This document shows positions 1-8,538 of a stretch of DNA of 43,777 bases, in pieces. Below the pieces are notes generated by a model. The model had not been told where the DNA came from, searched no databases, and worked only from the letters and a program-made list of their open reading frames with translations. The stretch lies in NCBI GenBank assembly GCA_024698925.1, contig JAILQO010000036.1, forward strand, positions 1 to 43,777, in the 5' to 3' direction. The stretch's first letter is position 1. The number at the start of each line of letters is the position of its first letter. A program made the translations under genes and the position numbers. The DNA is from Bacteroidaceae bacterium (GTDB lineage Bacteria > Bacteroidota > Bacteroidia > Bacteroidales > Bacteroidaceae).

Positions 1-1952
1 GTCTCGGCCAGGATTACCTGCTGGTTGTTATGACTGCTACTGATGGTGCCGCCATTGGCAATCTCCGTACGGTTGGTCATGGTCAGGGCAGGAGGAGCCA
101 TGGTGATGCCTTCCAGTTCGCCGAGGAAGTAGCTGACGTGAGGCGGCTGGTTGTAGCCGCACATCTGCCAAACCATGGCATTGCGATACTGCATGTCGTG
201 CCACAGGGTGTAGTTGCGCCAATCGGTAGGTATGGTGGTGCTGTAGATGCGAATCTTATTGTCGGAGGTGCGCATCATGACTTCCTCACGCCAGTCACCG
301 AAGAGGTCGCCCAGGTAGCAGGGAGTACCCTTGGTGTCGTTGTTGGTCATAGAACCCTCGAGTAGGTCGATGCGGCCCTGGTTGTACTTGTAGATGCCAC
401 CGGCAGTGTTCTTGCCATTGGAGTAGTTGAAGCCCTCCTCGCAGAGGTCACCATCCCAGTAGATACGCATGTTGTCGGGGATGCCACCTTTCACAAGTCC
501 GTCAACATGGTTGTTGGTGACACAACTGATGGGGGCCGAGTCGTAGCCTGAGAAAGCCATAGCGCCGGGATAATCGTTGGAGAAGTTACCGGCTATGCAA
601 CGACCGTCATCCCTGCTGCTGACAAAGCGGTAATAGATTTTCGAGGTGGTAGCATCGCGGTAGTTGTTGCCGGGATTGTCCTCCAGGCAGGTGAAGATCT
701 CATGTCCGTGGACATAGGGGTTGAAGTCGCTATGATGCTGGGCATCGCCATGGCCCAGACCGGTGGTAGAGAGACCCTTGCCATTATCGTCGATGACCAT
801 AGAACCGAAGCAGATCTCATCGCGACCATCCCAGTCGACATCGGCCACGGCATAGTTGTGGAAACCCTGTCCGTACCAGGGAGAACCAGCGGTATTGTTA
901 TACCAGCGCCAGCGCTCGGTGAGCTGGTGGGTAGCAGGATCGACATCGAGGGCAATCATCTTGTGGCGGGTATAGATACCACGGGCCAGGAAGATGCTGG
1001 GCTTCTTGCCATCGAAGTAAGGAGCGCCAAAGAAATGCTTGGAGCAGCGGTGGCCTGTACCATCGCCCCATTCCTTGTTGATATCGGTCTCACCGCTCTC
1101 CAGACGCTTGAGGGGATAAGCCATCTCCTGATATTTGGCTCCAGTCTCGCCGTTGAAATAGAGCAGGTACTCGCCATCGGTCGTGATGAACCAGTTGACA
1201 CCGCCACCATTGGCAGCACGCACATTCACATCCTTATTGCCAATGGTATAAGTGTTACCGTCACGCATGTGCATCACGGCACCGTCCGTAACACGCATCA
1301 CACACTCGGCCTTGCCATCGCCATCCCAGTCATAGGCCGCGATGTTCTGCTCATTATTCTGGAAATCAGCCATATTAGGACCACAGTTAAGCCACCAAAG
1401 GCGGGTTCCATCCATCTTGAAGCACTCGAAGATGGTATATTCCTTCGTATCCACAGCATTGATCTTCGGGCCATTCTTGGGGTAGGACTGCTCGATCTCA
1501 CTCAGGTTATCGAACTTCATGATAATCTCCAGTTCACCATCGCCATCCACGTCGGCACAGCAAGCATCGTTGGGCACAAGGGTGCTCTTGATACCTTCGT
1601 GCGTGAGTTGGATCTCCTTATAAGAATTCGACAAAGTAGCGACAGGCGCACAACCTTCTGCCGATTCAACACCATTGACAACTGTCTTAATGGTATAGGT
1701 ACTGGAGGTCGTGCCCGACGAATCCGTGTAGTTAGAGACTGAGAGGGGGGAAGCATTGAGTTTCTGCTCTCCACGATAGACATTGTACTGCACATCGTAG
1801 TATTCCGAGTCAAGCACACGCCAGCTCAAGAAAACGCCCCTAGATACTTTCATGGCCACGAGGCCGCGGTCGAGCTTGTCCATCGTGCGCTGTGCAAAGC
1901 TGTTGCAAGCCATTGTCAGAAGCGCGACAAGCGCCATCATTCTTACTTTCAT
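1..1952 (-). CDS. Rhamnogalacturonan lyase, PL11 family, secreted (3' end outside window)
   Basis: Probable secreted polysaccharide lyase cutting the rhamnogalacturonan I backbone of pectin. The frame is open from ATG 1952 to the window edge, giving 650 residues without a stop. Residues 1-20 (MKVRMMALVALLTMACNSFA) form a signal peptide, with cleavage likely before QRTMDKLDRG. Asp-rich calcium-loop motifs recur: DVDGDGE near residue 134, DWDGDGK near 206 and DVDWDGRDE near 370. GDWREEV near residue 551 is the PL11 (YesW/YesX) C-terminal signature. An N-terminal fibronectin-like segment is followed by the beta-propeller body. The visible part already reaches usual PL11 length, so a C-terminal extension probably lies beyond the edge. 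Met5 or Met6 (1940 or 1937) are possible alternative starts. It diverges from the LPS operon. The family call is firm; the exact substrate is inferred. Confidence 0.9.
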   Translation of the reverse strand, partial: MKVRMMALVALLTMACNSFAQRTMDKLDRGLVAMKVSRGVFLSWRVLDSEYYDVQYNVYRGEQKLNASPLSVSNYTDSSGTTSSTYTIKTVVNGVESAEGCAPVATLSNSYKEIQLTHEGIKSTLVPNDACCADVDGDGELEIIMKFDNLSEIEQSYPKNGPKINAVDTKEYTIFECFKMDGTRLWWLNCGPNMADFQNNEQNIAAYDWDGDGKAECVMRVTDGAVMHMRDGNTYTIGNKDVNVRAANGGGVNWFITTDGEYLLYFNGETGAKYQEMAYPLKRLESGETDINKEWGDGTGHRCSKHFFGAPYFDGKKPSIFLARGIYTRHKMIALDVDPATHQLTERWRWYNNTAGSPWYGQGFHNYAVADVDWDGRDEICFGSMVIDDNGKGLSTTGLGHGDAQHHSDFNPYVHGHEIFTCLEDNPGNNYRDATTSKIYYRFVSSRDDGRCIAGNFSNDYPGAMAFSGYDSAPISCVTNNHVDGLVKGGIPDNMRIYWDGDLCEEGFNYSNGKNTAGGIYKYNQGRIDLLEGSMTNNDTKGTPCYLGDLFGDWREEVMMRTSDNKIRIYSTTIPTDWRNYTLWHDMQYRNAMVWQMCGYNQPPHVSYFLGELEGITMAPPALTMTNRTEIANGGTISSSHNNQQVILAE

Positions 1953-2014
1953 TTGTGTGTGTATTTTGTTGAATTAGTTAGCAATTTGAGTGTTGATATT
2001 ACACATATTCGGCG

Positions 2015-2022
2015 CAAAGATA
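2015..2022 (-). promoter_or_regulatory. Bacteroidetes -7 element for the PL11 lyase
   Basis: The minus strand reads TATCTTTG, a full match to TAnnTTTG, about 60 nt before ATG 1952. The nearest TTTTGG on the minus strand (2048-2053) is some 25 bp away, longer than the usual -33 spacing, so only the -7 box is convincing. Confidence 0.5.
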
Positions 2023-2076
2023 GTACAACTTTTGCATATAACGTGCACCAAAACCGCTTTTTAACCATCTTTTTTT

Positions 2077-2105
2077 TGACAGACCACCGAAAATGGCTAT
2101 CTTTG
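2077..2105 (+). promoter_or_regulatory. Promoter of the LPS/envelope glycan operon
   Basis: TTG at 2077-2079 and TATCTTTG at 2098-2105 are separated by 18 bp, which fits the Bacteroidetes -33/-7 consensus. The start should lie near 2112, leaving a leader of about 24 nt before ATG 2136. This promoter also excludes the longer upstream reading of that frame. Confidence 0.75.
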
Positions 2106-2135
2106 CAGCCAAGAAACGACAAAAAACGTGAACTT

Positions 2136-2738
2136 ATGACATTTACAGCTCTAGCTCGCCCTATTTTTGAGCAAGCCATCAACGACTACCACAAGACTGA
2201 CTGCGTGGATACACCGATGAAGAATCCCTATGCCGAAGGTACCATCGAAGCCGACCTTTACCGCAAGTGCTGGATTGATACCGTACAATGGCACTTCGAG
2301 GACATCATCCGTGATCCAGAGATTAATCCTGTAGCTGCTTTGACGCTGAAACGGCGCATCGACGCGAGCAATCAGGACCGCACGGACTTAGTGGAAACCA
2401 TTGACAGCTATTTCTACACGAAGTATCATAACATTACACCGCAGCCTGGCGCCACCATCAATACAGAGAGCCCCGCCTGGGCCGTGGACCGCTTGAGTAT
2501 TCTGGCACTGAAAATCTATCACATGCGTGAACAGGTGGAGCGCACAGACGCCACAGCCGAACACCGTGCCACCTGCCAGAAGAAACTCGATGTGCTGCTT
2601 GAGCAGCAAGTGGACCTCTCCACCGCCATCGACCAACTATTGGCAGACATTGAGGCAGGCCGCAAATGGATGAAGGTCTATAAGCAGATGAAGATGTACA
2701 ATGATCCGGATACCAATCCAGTGCTTTATTCCAAATGA
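2136..2738 (+). CDS. DUF4254 family protein
   Basis: A 200-residue soluble protein with no signal peptide or membrane segment, recognised as DUF4254 from its whole sequence (ALARPIFEQAINDYH near the N-terminus, SPAWAVDRLSILALKIYHM in the middle). It is largely helical, with Gln/Glu-rich stretches at residues 130-180 that may form a coiled coil. ATG 2136 was chosen because the promoter lies just upstream and the length then matches the family. It overlaps the following GT9 gene by 4 bp (ATGA), so translation is probably coupled. As first gene of an LPS operon it may be a partner of the heptosyltransferase-like enzyme; no biochemical role is known to me. Confidence 0.85.
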   Translation: MTFTALARPIFEQAINDYHKTDCVDTPMKNPYAEGTIEADLYRKCWIDTVQWHFEDIIRDPEINPVAALTLKRRIDASNQDRTDLVETIDSYFYTKYHNITPQPGATINTESPAWAVDRLSILALKIYHMREQVERTDATAEHRATCQKKLDVLLEQQVDLSTAIDQLLADIEAGRKWMKVYKQMKMYNDPDTNPVLYSK

Positions 2739-3775
2739 CACATATCATTGTTCTTAGATTCTCGGCCATGGGCGATGTGCTGATGACGGTACCCGTCATC
2801 GATTCGCTGGCGCGCCAGTACCCAGATGTAAGAATAACGGTCGTGAGCCGCCCATGGGCAAAACCCATCTTTGAGCAGCTACCCAAGAATGTCAAATTCG
2901 TTGGTGTCGATTTGCATGGAGAATATGCAGGCTACAAGGGTCTGAATCTCATCGGACGCCGCCTGCTGGCATTGCAGCCTTCGCATATTGCAGACCTGCA
3001 TGATGTCCTTCGCACGAAGTGGTTGCGCCTACGCCTGAATCTGGCTGGACTCCACGTAGAACATATTAATAAGGACAGGCGCGCGCGCAAGACATTCATC
3101 GAAGCACCTGTAAAAGAGCAACAGCGCACAGCCATCGAGAAATACGTGGAGGTGTTCCACCGTCTGGGCTTCACAGACCTGCACGTTGACTTCCGCAGTC
3201 TTTATCCAGAAGGCGGTGCAGACCTCAGCGCTATCCTACCCCACTTCGACCTCAGCGCTCGTCCGGAGCGCTACTGGGTAGGCATCGCTCCCTTCGCGGC
3301 TCATCAAGGAAAGGTCTATCCCCGGGCACAGTTAGAGGAGGTACTCCGGCAGTTAGACAGCCGAGGTGACACACGCCTCTTCCTTTTCGGTGCTGGCAAG
3401 GCGGAGAACGAGGATTTGGATGCCCTGGCAGCACGCTACACACATGTCGAAAGCATGGCAGGAAAACTTCAAGGTATCAACGAAGAGCTGGCTCTTATCT
3501 CACATTGCAAAGCGATGCTGACAATGGATTCCAGCAATATGCATCTGGCTTCCTTAGCAGCAGTTCCCGTCGTTAGCATTTGGGGTGCAACACATCCCCT
3601 TGGCGGTTTCCTTGGCTACAGACAATCGATGGAGGATGCCCTGCAATGTGCAGACCTCACATGCCGGCCCTGCTCCATCTATGGACACAAGCCTTGCCTG
3701 TTTGGTGACTACCGTTGCATGACAGGCATTGCGCCAGAAAGGGTTGTTGCACAGATTGAGAAATATCTCAGATAA
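2735..3775 (+). CDS. Glycosyltransferase family 9 (ADP-heptose:LPS heptosyltransferase-like)
   Basis: 346 residues of the GT9/WaaC-WaaF fold, a cytoplasmic enzyme that adds a sugar to LPS inner core. The N-terminus (IIVLRFSAMGDVLMTVPV) is the GT9 acceptor-side motif. The C-terminal half has the nucleotide-sugar binding stretch TMDSSNMHLASLAAVPVVS followed by WGATHP, then four cysteines (CADLTCRPC and CLFGDYRC), a pattern I have seen in Bacteroidetes members. It starts inside the stop of DUF4254 and ends 7 bp before the GT90 gene. The donor could be ADP-heptose or another nucleotide sugar; sequence alone does not say. Confidence 0.88.
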   Translation: MTHIIVLRFSAMGDVLMTVPVIDSLARQYPDVRITVVSRPWAKPIFEQLPKNVKFVGVDLHGEYAGYKGLNLIGRRLLALQPSHIADLHDVLRTKWLRLRLNLAGLHVEHINKDRRARKTFIEAPVKEQQRTAIEKYVEVFHRLGFTDLHVDFRSLYPEGGADLSAILPHFDLSARPERYWVGIAPFAAHQGKVYPRAQLEEVLRQLDSRGDTRLFLFGAGKAENEDLDALAARYTHVESMAGKLQGINEELALISHCKAMLTMDSSNMHLASLAAVPVVSIWGATHPLGGFLGYRQSMEDALQCADLTCRPCSIYGHKPCLFGDYRCMTGIAPERVVAQIEKYLR

Positions 3776-3782
3776 CGCATCC

Positions 3783-4784
3783 ATGGACTGGAAACGACTC
3801 TACTACAGCACGTTCGGCGGCGTTCGCAAGAACCTACATTTTCCGTACTACGTCCACGGATTTGCCATGTTGGCAATCCCACGACAACTGAAGAGGAGTC
3901 AACGGGAGCAAGTACTAAGGTCCTTTGACAGGCTCTCATCGGAAGCACAAGAGAACGTACTGCGTCGTGTCAACTATTATTGCCAACTGGAACAGCCAGT
4001 TTCACTACCTGAGCAAGCGACCACCATTGGCGACCACACCTATAGGAACAAGCGCTGCCCAAGCGTTTATTTCTTCGACTCCTACGAATGGCTTCGTTAT
4101 TTCCCTAAGGATTTGCGATGGATGTTTGCGCCTGGCGACGTGGCTCACACATTTGATACACCCACCATCGCCAAGAGTCGTCCTATCGGACAACCGCTGA
4201 CATTCAATACGACGCTCTTGAACATGGATAAGGTGAGACATTTCATGTTCTTCCGTGATCCCATTCCCTTGCAAGCAAAAAAGACGCAGGTGTTCTTTCG
4301 AGGAGCCATCACAGGCAAGCCACAACGTGTCCATTTCTTCGATACTTTCTATGGTCATCCGCTCTTCGATCTCAAAGACACTGCACGCGACTCCACATAT
4401 CCCGAGGCACAAAGACAGCGCCACGAAACCATCATCTATGACCACCTGCATTACCGCTACATCATGAGCCTGCAAGGCAATGATGTGGCAAGCAACCTCA
4501 AGTGGATCATGAATAGTAATTCCATCGCCGTCGCCCCCAAGATGACTACCGAAAGCTGGTTCATGGAGGGTACGTTGAAACCCAATGAACATTATATTGA
4601 GATTCAACCGGATTTTAGCGATATCGAGGAACGAATAGCCTATTATAACGATCACCCAACAGAAGCGCAGGATATTGTGGATAATGCACACGCCTACTGC
4701 AGACAATTCCAAGACGCACGGACAGAAAAGCTCGTGTCGCTCATGACTTTGGACAAGTACTTCAGAATGACGAATGAAGAATAA
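3783..4784 (+). CDS. Glycosyltransferase family 90-like (CAP10/LpsA type)
   Basis: 333 residues resembling Glyco_transf_90, the family of Cryptococcus CAP10 and bacterial LpsA proteins that add xylose or glucose to surface glycans. The C-terminal part has the family pattern: WIMNSNSIAVAPKM, ESWFMEGTLKPNEHYIEI, DFSDIEERIAYYNDHP. A central FFRGAITGKPQR segment matches the conserved fRG..tg region. ATG 3783 is preferred because an upstream in-frame ATG (3729) would overlap the preceding gene by 47 bp and add an atypical N-terminus. It overlaps the next gene by 11 bp. Probably an LPS core glucosyl- or xylosyltransferase. Confidence 0.8.
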   Translation: MDWKRLYYSTFGGVRKNLHFPYYVHGFAMLAIPRQLKRSQREQVLRSFDRLSSEAQENVLRRVNYYCQLEQPVSLPEQATTIGDHTYRNKRCPSVYFFDSYEWLRYFPKDLRWMFAPGDVAHTFDTPTIAKSRPIGQPLTFNTTLLNMDKVRHFMFFRDPIPLQAKKTQVFFRGAITGKPQRVHFFDTFYGHPLFDLKDTARDSTYPEAQRQRHETIIYDHLHYRYIMSLQGNDVASNLKWIMNSNSIAVAPKMTTESWFMEGTLKPNEHYIEIQPDFSDIEERIAYYNDHPTEAQDIVDNAHAYCRQFQDARTEKLVSLMTLDKYFRMTNEE

Positions 4785-6720
4785 AGGTTCCCATTTATAC
4801 TCCGCGTTGCGTACGCCTTTGGCCTTCGTCTGGAACATGGTGTTGGCGTATGGGGTGTACTGGCTGTGCAGATTGGTCTATTGGGCCGAGAATGCGCAGA
4901 CATTCAGTGGACTGTGGATAGAGAACAGCTGGCAGGACTTGGTCAAAGGCGCATGGATGTTTGACAGTTCTGCCATTCTCTACACAAATGTCCTATGGGC
5001 ACTGATGATGCTGATTCCCCTGCGACAGAAAGAGCGGGACGCTTGGCAGCTGGCTGCGAAATGGCTGTTCGTGATTGTCAACAGTTTAGCCATCGTCATC
5101 AACTTAGCAGATGCCGCCTATTTCCCCTATACCGGACGACGCACAACGGCATCGGTATTCAATGAATTCAGCCGCGAAGGCAATCTGATGAGTATCTTTG
5201 GCGTAGAGGTTCTGCGGCACTGGTACTTGGTGATTGCGGGCGTGATATTGATTATTGCTTTGTGGAAAGGATATAGAAGGCCCGCCCCCTACCCCTCACG
5301 TCAGAGAGGGGAGCGGAGAGGAAGTCTTGCCTACTATGTGATACAGACCTTGTGCCTCATCGCTTTCATTCCTTTCTGCATCAGCGGAATGCGAGGAGGG
5401 CTGAGTCATGCGGTTAGACCAATTACCATTTCCAATGCCAACCAATATGTCAGCCGCCCTGCAGACGCGGCCTTCGTCCTCAACACACCGTTCTCGCTCA
5501 TCCGCACATGGGGCAAGAAACCGTTTGTAGCACCGACCTACTTTGAGGATGAGGCACAAATGACAGCCATATACACACCTTTACATCAACCCACGGATTC
5601 TACAATCGTGCGCCACAAGAATGTGGTGATTCTCATTGTAGAGAGTTTCGGTGAGGAATATATCAAGGGAGGCTATGCACCGTTTGTGGACTCGCTACAG
5701 AAACAGTCACTGACATGGGAACAGACCTTTGCCAACGGGCGCAAGAGCATTGATGCGATGCCCAGCATCCTAAGTTCCATCCCCATGTTTGTGGAGCCGT
5801 TCTTCCTCACGCCCGCTTCGATGAACACCGTTGGCGGCATTGCCCGCGAGCTGAAACAGGAAGGTTACCATTCAGCTTTCTTCCATGGAGCCGAGAATGG
5901 CTCAATGGGCTTTCAAGCCTTTGCCCGTGCCACAGGCTTCGAGCAATATTATGGACGTACAGAGTACAATGACGACAAGCGTTTCGACGGCGATGCGGAT
6001 TTTGACGGGATGTGGGCCATCTGGGATGAACCGTTCCTGCAATTCATGGCTACACATCTCAGCGACCAGCCTGAGCCATTCATCGCCAGCGTCTTCACGG
6101 CGAGCAGTCACCACCCCTATGCCATCCCTGAAGCCTATCGCGACACCTTCCCCGAAGGACAGCTCCCCATCCACAAATGTATCCGCTACACGGACTACGC
6201 TCTGCGCCGCTTCTTCGAAACAGCACAGCAGAAACCGTGGTACATGAACACGCTCTTCGTGCTCACCGCAGATCATACCAATCAAAGCCACGATGCCTAT
6301 TATCAATCCGACTTAGGGCTTTATCGTGTACCGATTATGATATACGACCCCTCAGGTAAGATGCCCAGAGGTGTAGCCAAAGGCATTGCACAACAGATTG
6401 ACATCATGCCTACGGTATTGGGTTGGCTCGGATATAGCAAGCCCTACGTGGCTTTCGGTACAGATCTGTTGTCCACGCCTGCCGACAAGACATGGGCCGT
6501 GAGTTACAACAACGGCATCTATCAATATCTGAAAGGGCAGCGTTTTCTACAGTTTGACGGGCAAGAGGCCCGGGCGCTTTATCGCTTAGAAACCGACCCG
6601 CTGCTGCAAGCCAACTACATAGGACATGATAGCTGCCAAGCGGGCATGACCGACGAGTTGAAAAGCATCATCCAACAATACATGCTACGCATGAATCAGG
6701 ATCAGCTGATAGTCCGATAA
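4774..6720 (+). CDS. LTA synthase-like membrane sulfatase-fold transferase
   Basis: 648 residues with about five N-terminal membrane segments (near 14-36, 64-82, 92-112, 143-162, 183-202) and a periplasmic alkaline-phosphatase-superfamily domain of the LtaS/OpgB type. Metal and catalytic candidates are Glu290 in VESFGEEY, Ser325 in NGRKSIDAMPSIL where LtaS has a Thr nucleophile, and Asp500-His501 in LTADHTNQ. Such enzymes transfer phosphoglycerol or phosphoethanolamine from phospholipid to surface glycan. A GC-rich palindromic repeat is inserted in frame at residues 170-183 (RPAPYPSRQRGERRG), between membrane segments 4 and 5. Its place between GT90 and LpxL-type genes suggests an LPS-core substrate. 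Family firm, transferred group unknown. Confidence 0.87.
   Translation: MKNKGSHLYSALRTPLAFVWNMVLAYGVYWLCRLVYWAENAQTFSGLWIENSWQDLVKGAWMFDSSAILYTNVLWALMMLIPLRQKERDAWQLAAKWLFVIVNSLAIVINLADAAYFPYTGRRTTASVFNEFSREGNLMSIFGVEVLRHWYLVIAGVILIIALWKGYRRPAPYPSRQRGERRGSLAYYVIQTLCLIAFIPFCISGMRGGLSHAVRPITISNANQYVSRPADAAFVLNTPFSLIRTWGKKPFVAPTYFEDEAQMTAIYTPLHQPTDSTIVRHKNVVILIVESFGEEYIKGGYAPFVDSLQKQSLTWEQTFANGRKSIDAMPSILSSIPMFVEPFFLTPASMNTVGGIARELKQEGYHSAFFHGAENGSMGFQAFARATGFEQYYGRTEYNDDKRFDGDADFDGMWAIWDEPFLQFMATHLSDQPEPFIASVFTASSHHPYAIPEAYRDTFPEGQLPIHKCIRYTDYALRRFFETAQQKPWYMNTLFVLTADHTNQSHDAYYQSDLGLYRVPIMIYDPSGKMPRGVAKGIAQQIDIMPTVLGWLGYSKPYVAFGTDLLSTPADKTWAVSYNNGIYQYLKGQRFLQFDGQEARALYRLETDPLLQANYIGHDSCQAGMTDELKSIIQQYMLRMNQDQLIVR
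5282..5316 (+). repeat. GC-rich palindromic dispersed element, copy 1 (inside a gene)
   Basis: CCCCTC at 5292-5297 pairs with GAGGGG at 5306-5311, and an upstream GCCCCCTA arm completes the asymmetric element shared with five other copies. It is translated as a Pro/Arg-rich loop of the LTA-synthase-like protein. Confidence 0.65.
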
Positions 6721-6754
6721 AAGTTAAATGTTTAAGATTTAAAGTTCAAGGAGA

Positions 6755-7744
6755 ATGGCATTCTACGAAACACGTACGCTAAACTGGTGGCAAAAGATTC
6801 GCTTAGCCCTGCTACATAGCGCTTTCTTCACGCTGTCGCTGCTACCGCTATGCCTGCTGTATCTGCTATCCGACTTCTGCTACCTGCTCGTCTATCGCTT
6901 AGCGCGCTATCGCCGACGCATTGTGCGACAAAATCTGAGCAGCGCATTTCCAGAGAAGAGCGAGGATGAACGGCAAGATATCGAGCGGCGGTTCTACCAT
7001 TGGCTTTGCGACTATTTTGTAGAAACCGTCAAGCTCACGTCCATGAGCAAGAAAGCGATGCGGAACCATATGCGTTTTGAGAACAACGAGCTCCTGCAAC
7101 GCATGGTGGATGAAGGAAAGTCCGTCATCCTCCTGCTGGGCCATTATGGCAACTGGGAATGGATTTCCAGTATTCCGCTACATATCCACAAGGACCCATC
7201 CACTTGGGGGCGCTATCAGATCTACCACCCTATCGAGAATGCCGTCCTGAATAAGATGTTCCTTCACATCCGTGGACGTATGGGTGTAGAAAACGTTCCC
7301 ATGAACGAGACATTACGCGTACTCGTACATACCAAGCAGGCAGGCAGGCCCTCTGTTACAGGCTTCATTGCCGATCAGGCTCCCCGCTGGTTGGACATTC
7401 GCCTATGGGCACCATTCCTGAACCATCCCGTGACGCCTTTCTTCATCGGTCCCGAGCGCATTGCCAAGAAATTAGACTTTGCGATGGTTTACCTTGATGT
7501 CCGACGTGAACGACGCGGCTACTATGTCGCCACATATCGTCTGATGACAGAACATCCCAAGGAGTACAAAGACTATGAGCTCACAGAATGGTATGCCCGT
7601 CTGCTTGACGAGACCATTCGCAGACAACCGGAGTTCTGGCTGTGGACTCATAACCGCTGGAAACGTACCAAAGAACAATACGATCGAATCAAGGATCCAG
7701 TCACAGGCAAACTGTGGCTACATCTTCTCGACACACCATCATGA
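6755..7744 (+). CDS. LpxL/HtrB-family lipid A acyltransferase
   Basis: 329 residues; membrane-bound acyltransferase that adds a secondary acyl chain to lipid A from acyl-ACP. A hydrophobic N-terminal anchor (near residues 20-48) precedes the catalytic HX4E motif, GHYGNWEW, with His130 and Glu135. Further family features are FIADQAPR near residue 205 and the ending RQPEFWLWTHNRWKR. The 34-bp gap after the upstream stop is an AT-rich stretch of TTAAA-type repeats. AAGGAG at 6748-6753 lies only 1 nt from the ATG and is probably not a working Shine-Dalgarno. Its stop overlaps the deacetylase start (ATGA). Which acyl position it fills cannot be read from sequence. Confidence 0.88.
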   Translation: MAFYETRTLNWWQKIRLALLHSAFFTLSLLPLCLLYLLSDFCYLLVYRLARYRRRIVRQNLSSAFPEKSEDERQDIERRFYHWLCDYFVETVKLTSMSKKAMRNHMRFENNELLQRMVDEGKSVILLLGHYGNWEWISSIPLHIHKDPSTWGRYQIYHPIENAVLNKMFLHIRGRMGVENVPMNETLRVLVHTKQAGRPSVTGFIADQAPRWLDIRLWAPFLNHPVTPFFIGPERIAKKLDFAMVYLDVRRERRGYYVATYRLMTEHPKEYKDYELTEWYARLLDETIRRQPEFWLWTHNRWKRTKEQYDRIKDPVTGKLWLHLLDTPS

Positions 7745-8538
7745 TATTACTAAGTTTCGATACAGAAGAATTCGACGTTCCACGCGAGCATGGCGTTGAT
7801 TACAATACCTTGAAAGAAGGTATGGAGGTGTCCATTATCGGCACCAATCGCATTCTGGACATCCTGAAAATGAATGATGTCCACGCTACATTCTTTTGCA
7901 CAGGCAACTTTGCCGAGCACGCACCTGAAGTGATGCAACGCATCATTGACGAGGGCCATGAAGTAGCTTGCCACGGTGTTGATCACTGGCAACCAGTAGC
8001 CTCCGATGTACTTCGTTCCAAAGAGATTGTAGAGCGCGTTGCAGGCGTGAAGACTTTCGGCTATCGCCAACCGCGCATGTTCCCTGTCTCGGACGAGGCA
8101 ATCCGCGAGGCAGGCTACACCTATAACTCATCCCTCAACCCCGCCTTTATTCCCGGTCGTTACATGCACCTTACAGCACCTCGGACATGGTTCATGAAAG
8201 ATGGCGTCATGCAGATTCCTGCCTCCGTAACCCCGTGGATACGCTTCCCGCTGTTCTGGCTCGCGTTACATAATCTTCCCGAGAGGATCTATCACTGGCT
8301 GGTACGCCGTACACTCAAGCATGACGGTTACTTTGTCACCTATTTCCATCCCTGGGAGTTCTTTGAGCTGAAAGAGCATCCGGAACTGCGAATGCCTTTC
8401 ATCATCCGCAACCACAGCGGACAACAGCTATGTCAACGCTTGGACAGCCTCATCAAGATGCTTAAAGGGCGTGGAGAACAGTTCATTACTTTTCAAGAAT
8501 TTGTAGAATCCCAAAAACAGAAAGGAGCCGTCAAATGA
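7741..8538 (+). CDS. Polysaccharide deacetylase (NodB domain)
   Basis: 265-residue NodB/CE4 enzyme that removes N-acetyl groups from a sugar. Motif 1 is SFDTEEFD (Asp7 the likely metal/base residue), motif 2 is CHGVDH with metal ligands His78 and His82, and RQPRMF near residue 118 plus TYFHPWEF near 200 are later motifs. It has no signal peptide, so it acts in the cytoplasm or at the inner membrane face. ATG 7741 overlaps the previous stop (ATGA); an in-frame ATG at 7714 would give a longer overlap. Followed by a GtrB-like GT2 and GtrA, it may deacetylate a polyprenyl-phosphate-linked GlcNAc or GalNAc, like NaxD of Francisella; this is inference. Confidence 0.87.
   Translation: MILLSFDTEEFDVPREHGVDYNTLKEGMEVSIIGTNRILDILKMNDVHATFFCTGNFAEHAPEVMQRIIDEGHEVACHGVDHWQPVASDVLRSKEIVERVAGVKTFGYRQPRMFPVSDEAIREAGYTYNSSLNPAFIPGRYMHLTAPRTWFMKDGVMQIPASVTPWIRFPLFWLALHNLPERIYHWLVRRTLKHDGYFVTYFHPWEFFELKEHPELRMPFIIRNHSGQQLCQRLDSLIKMLKGRGEQFITFQEFVESQKQKGAVK

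Noticed and set aside
702..1742. 346-codon plus-strand open frame
   Set aside because: Wholly antisense to the PL11 lyase; the protein is low-information and matches nothing, while the minus frame has a signal peptide and family motifs.
4005..4838. 277-codon minus-strand open frame
   Set aside because: Antisense to the GT90 gene and across its junction with the next gene; no recognisable domain.
6748..6753. AAGGAG as Shine-Dalgarno for the LpxL-type gene
   Set aside because: Only 1 nt from the ATG, too close to work, and other genes here lack such sites.
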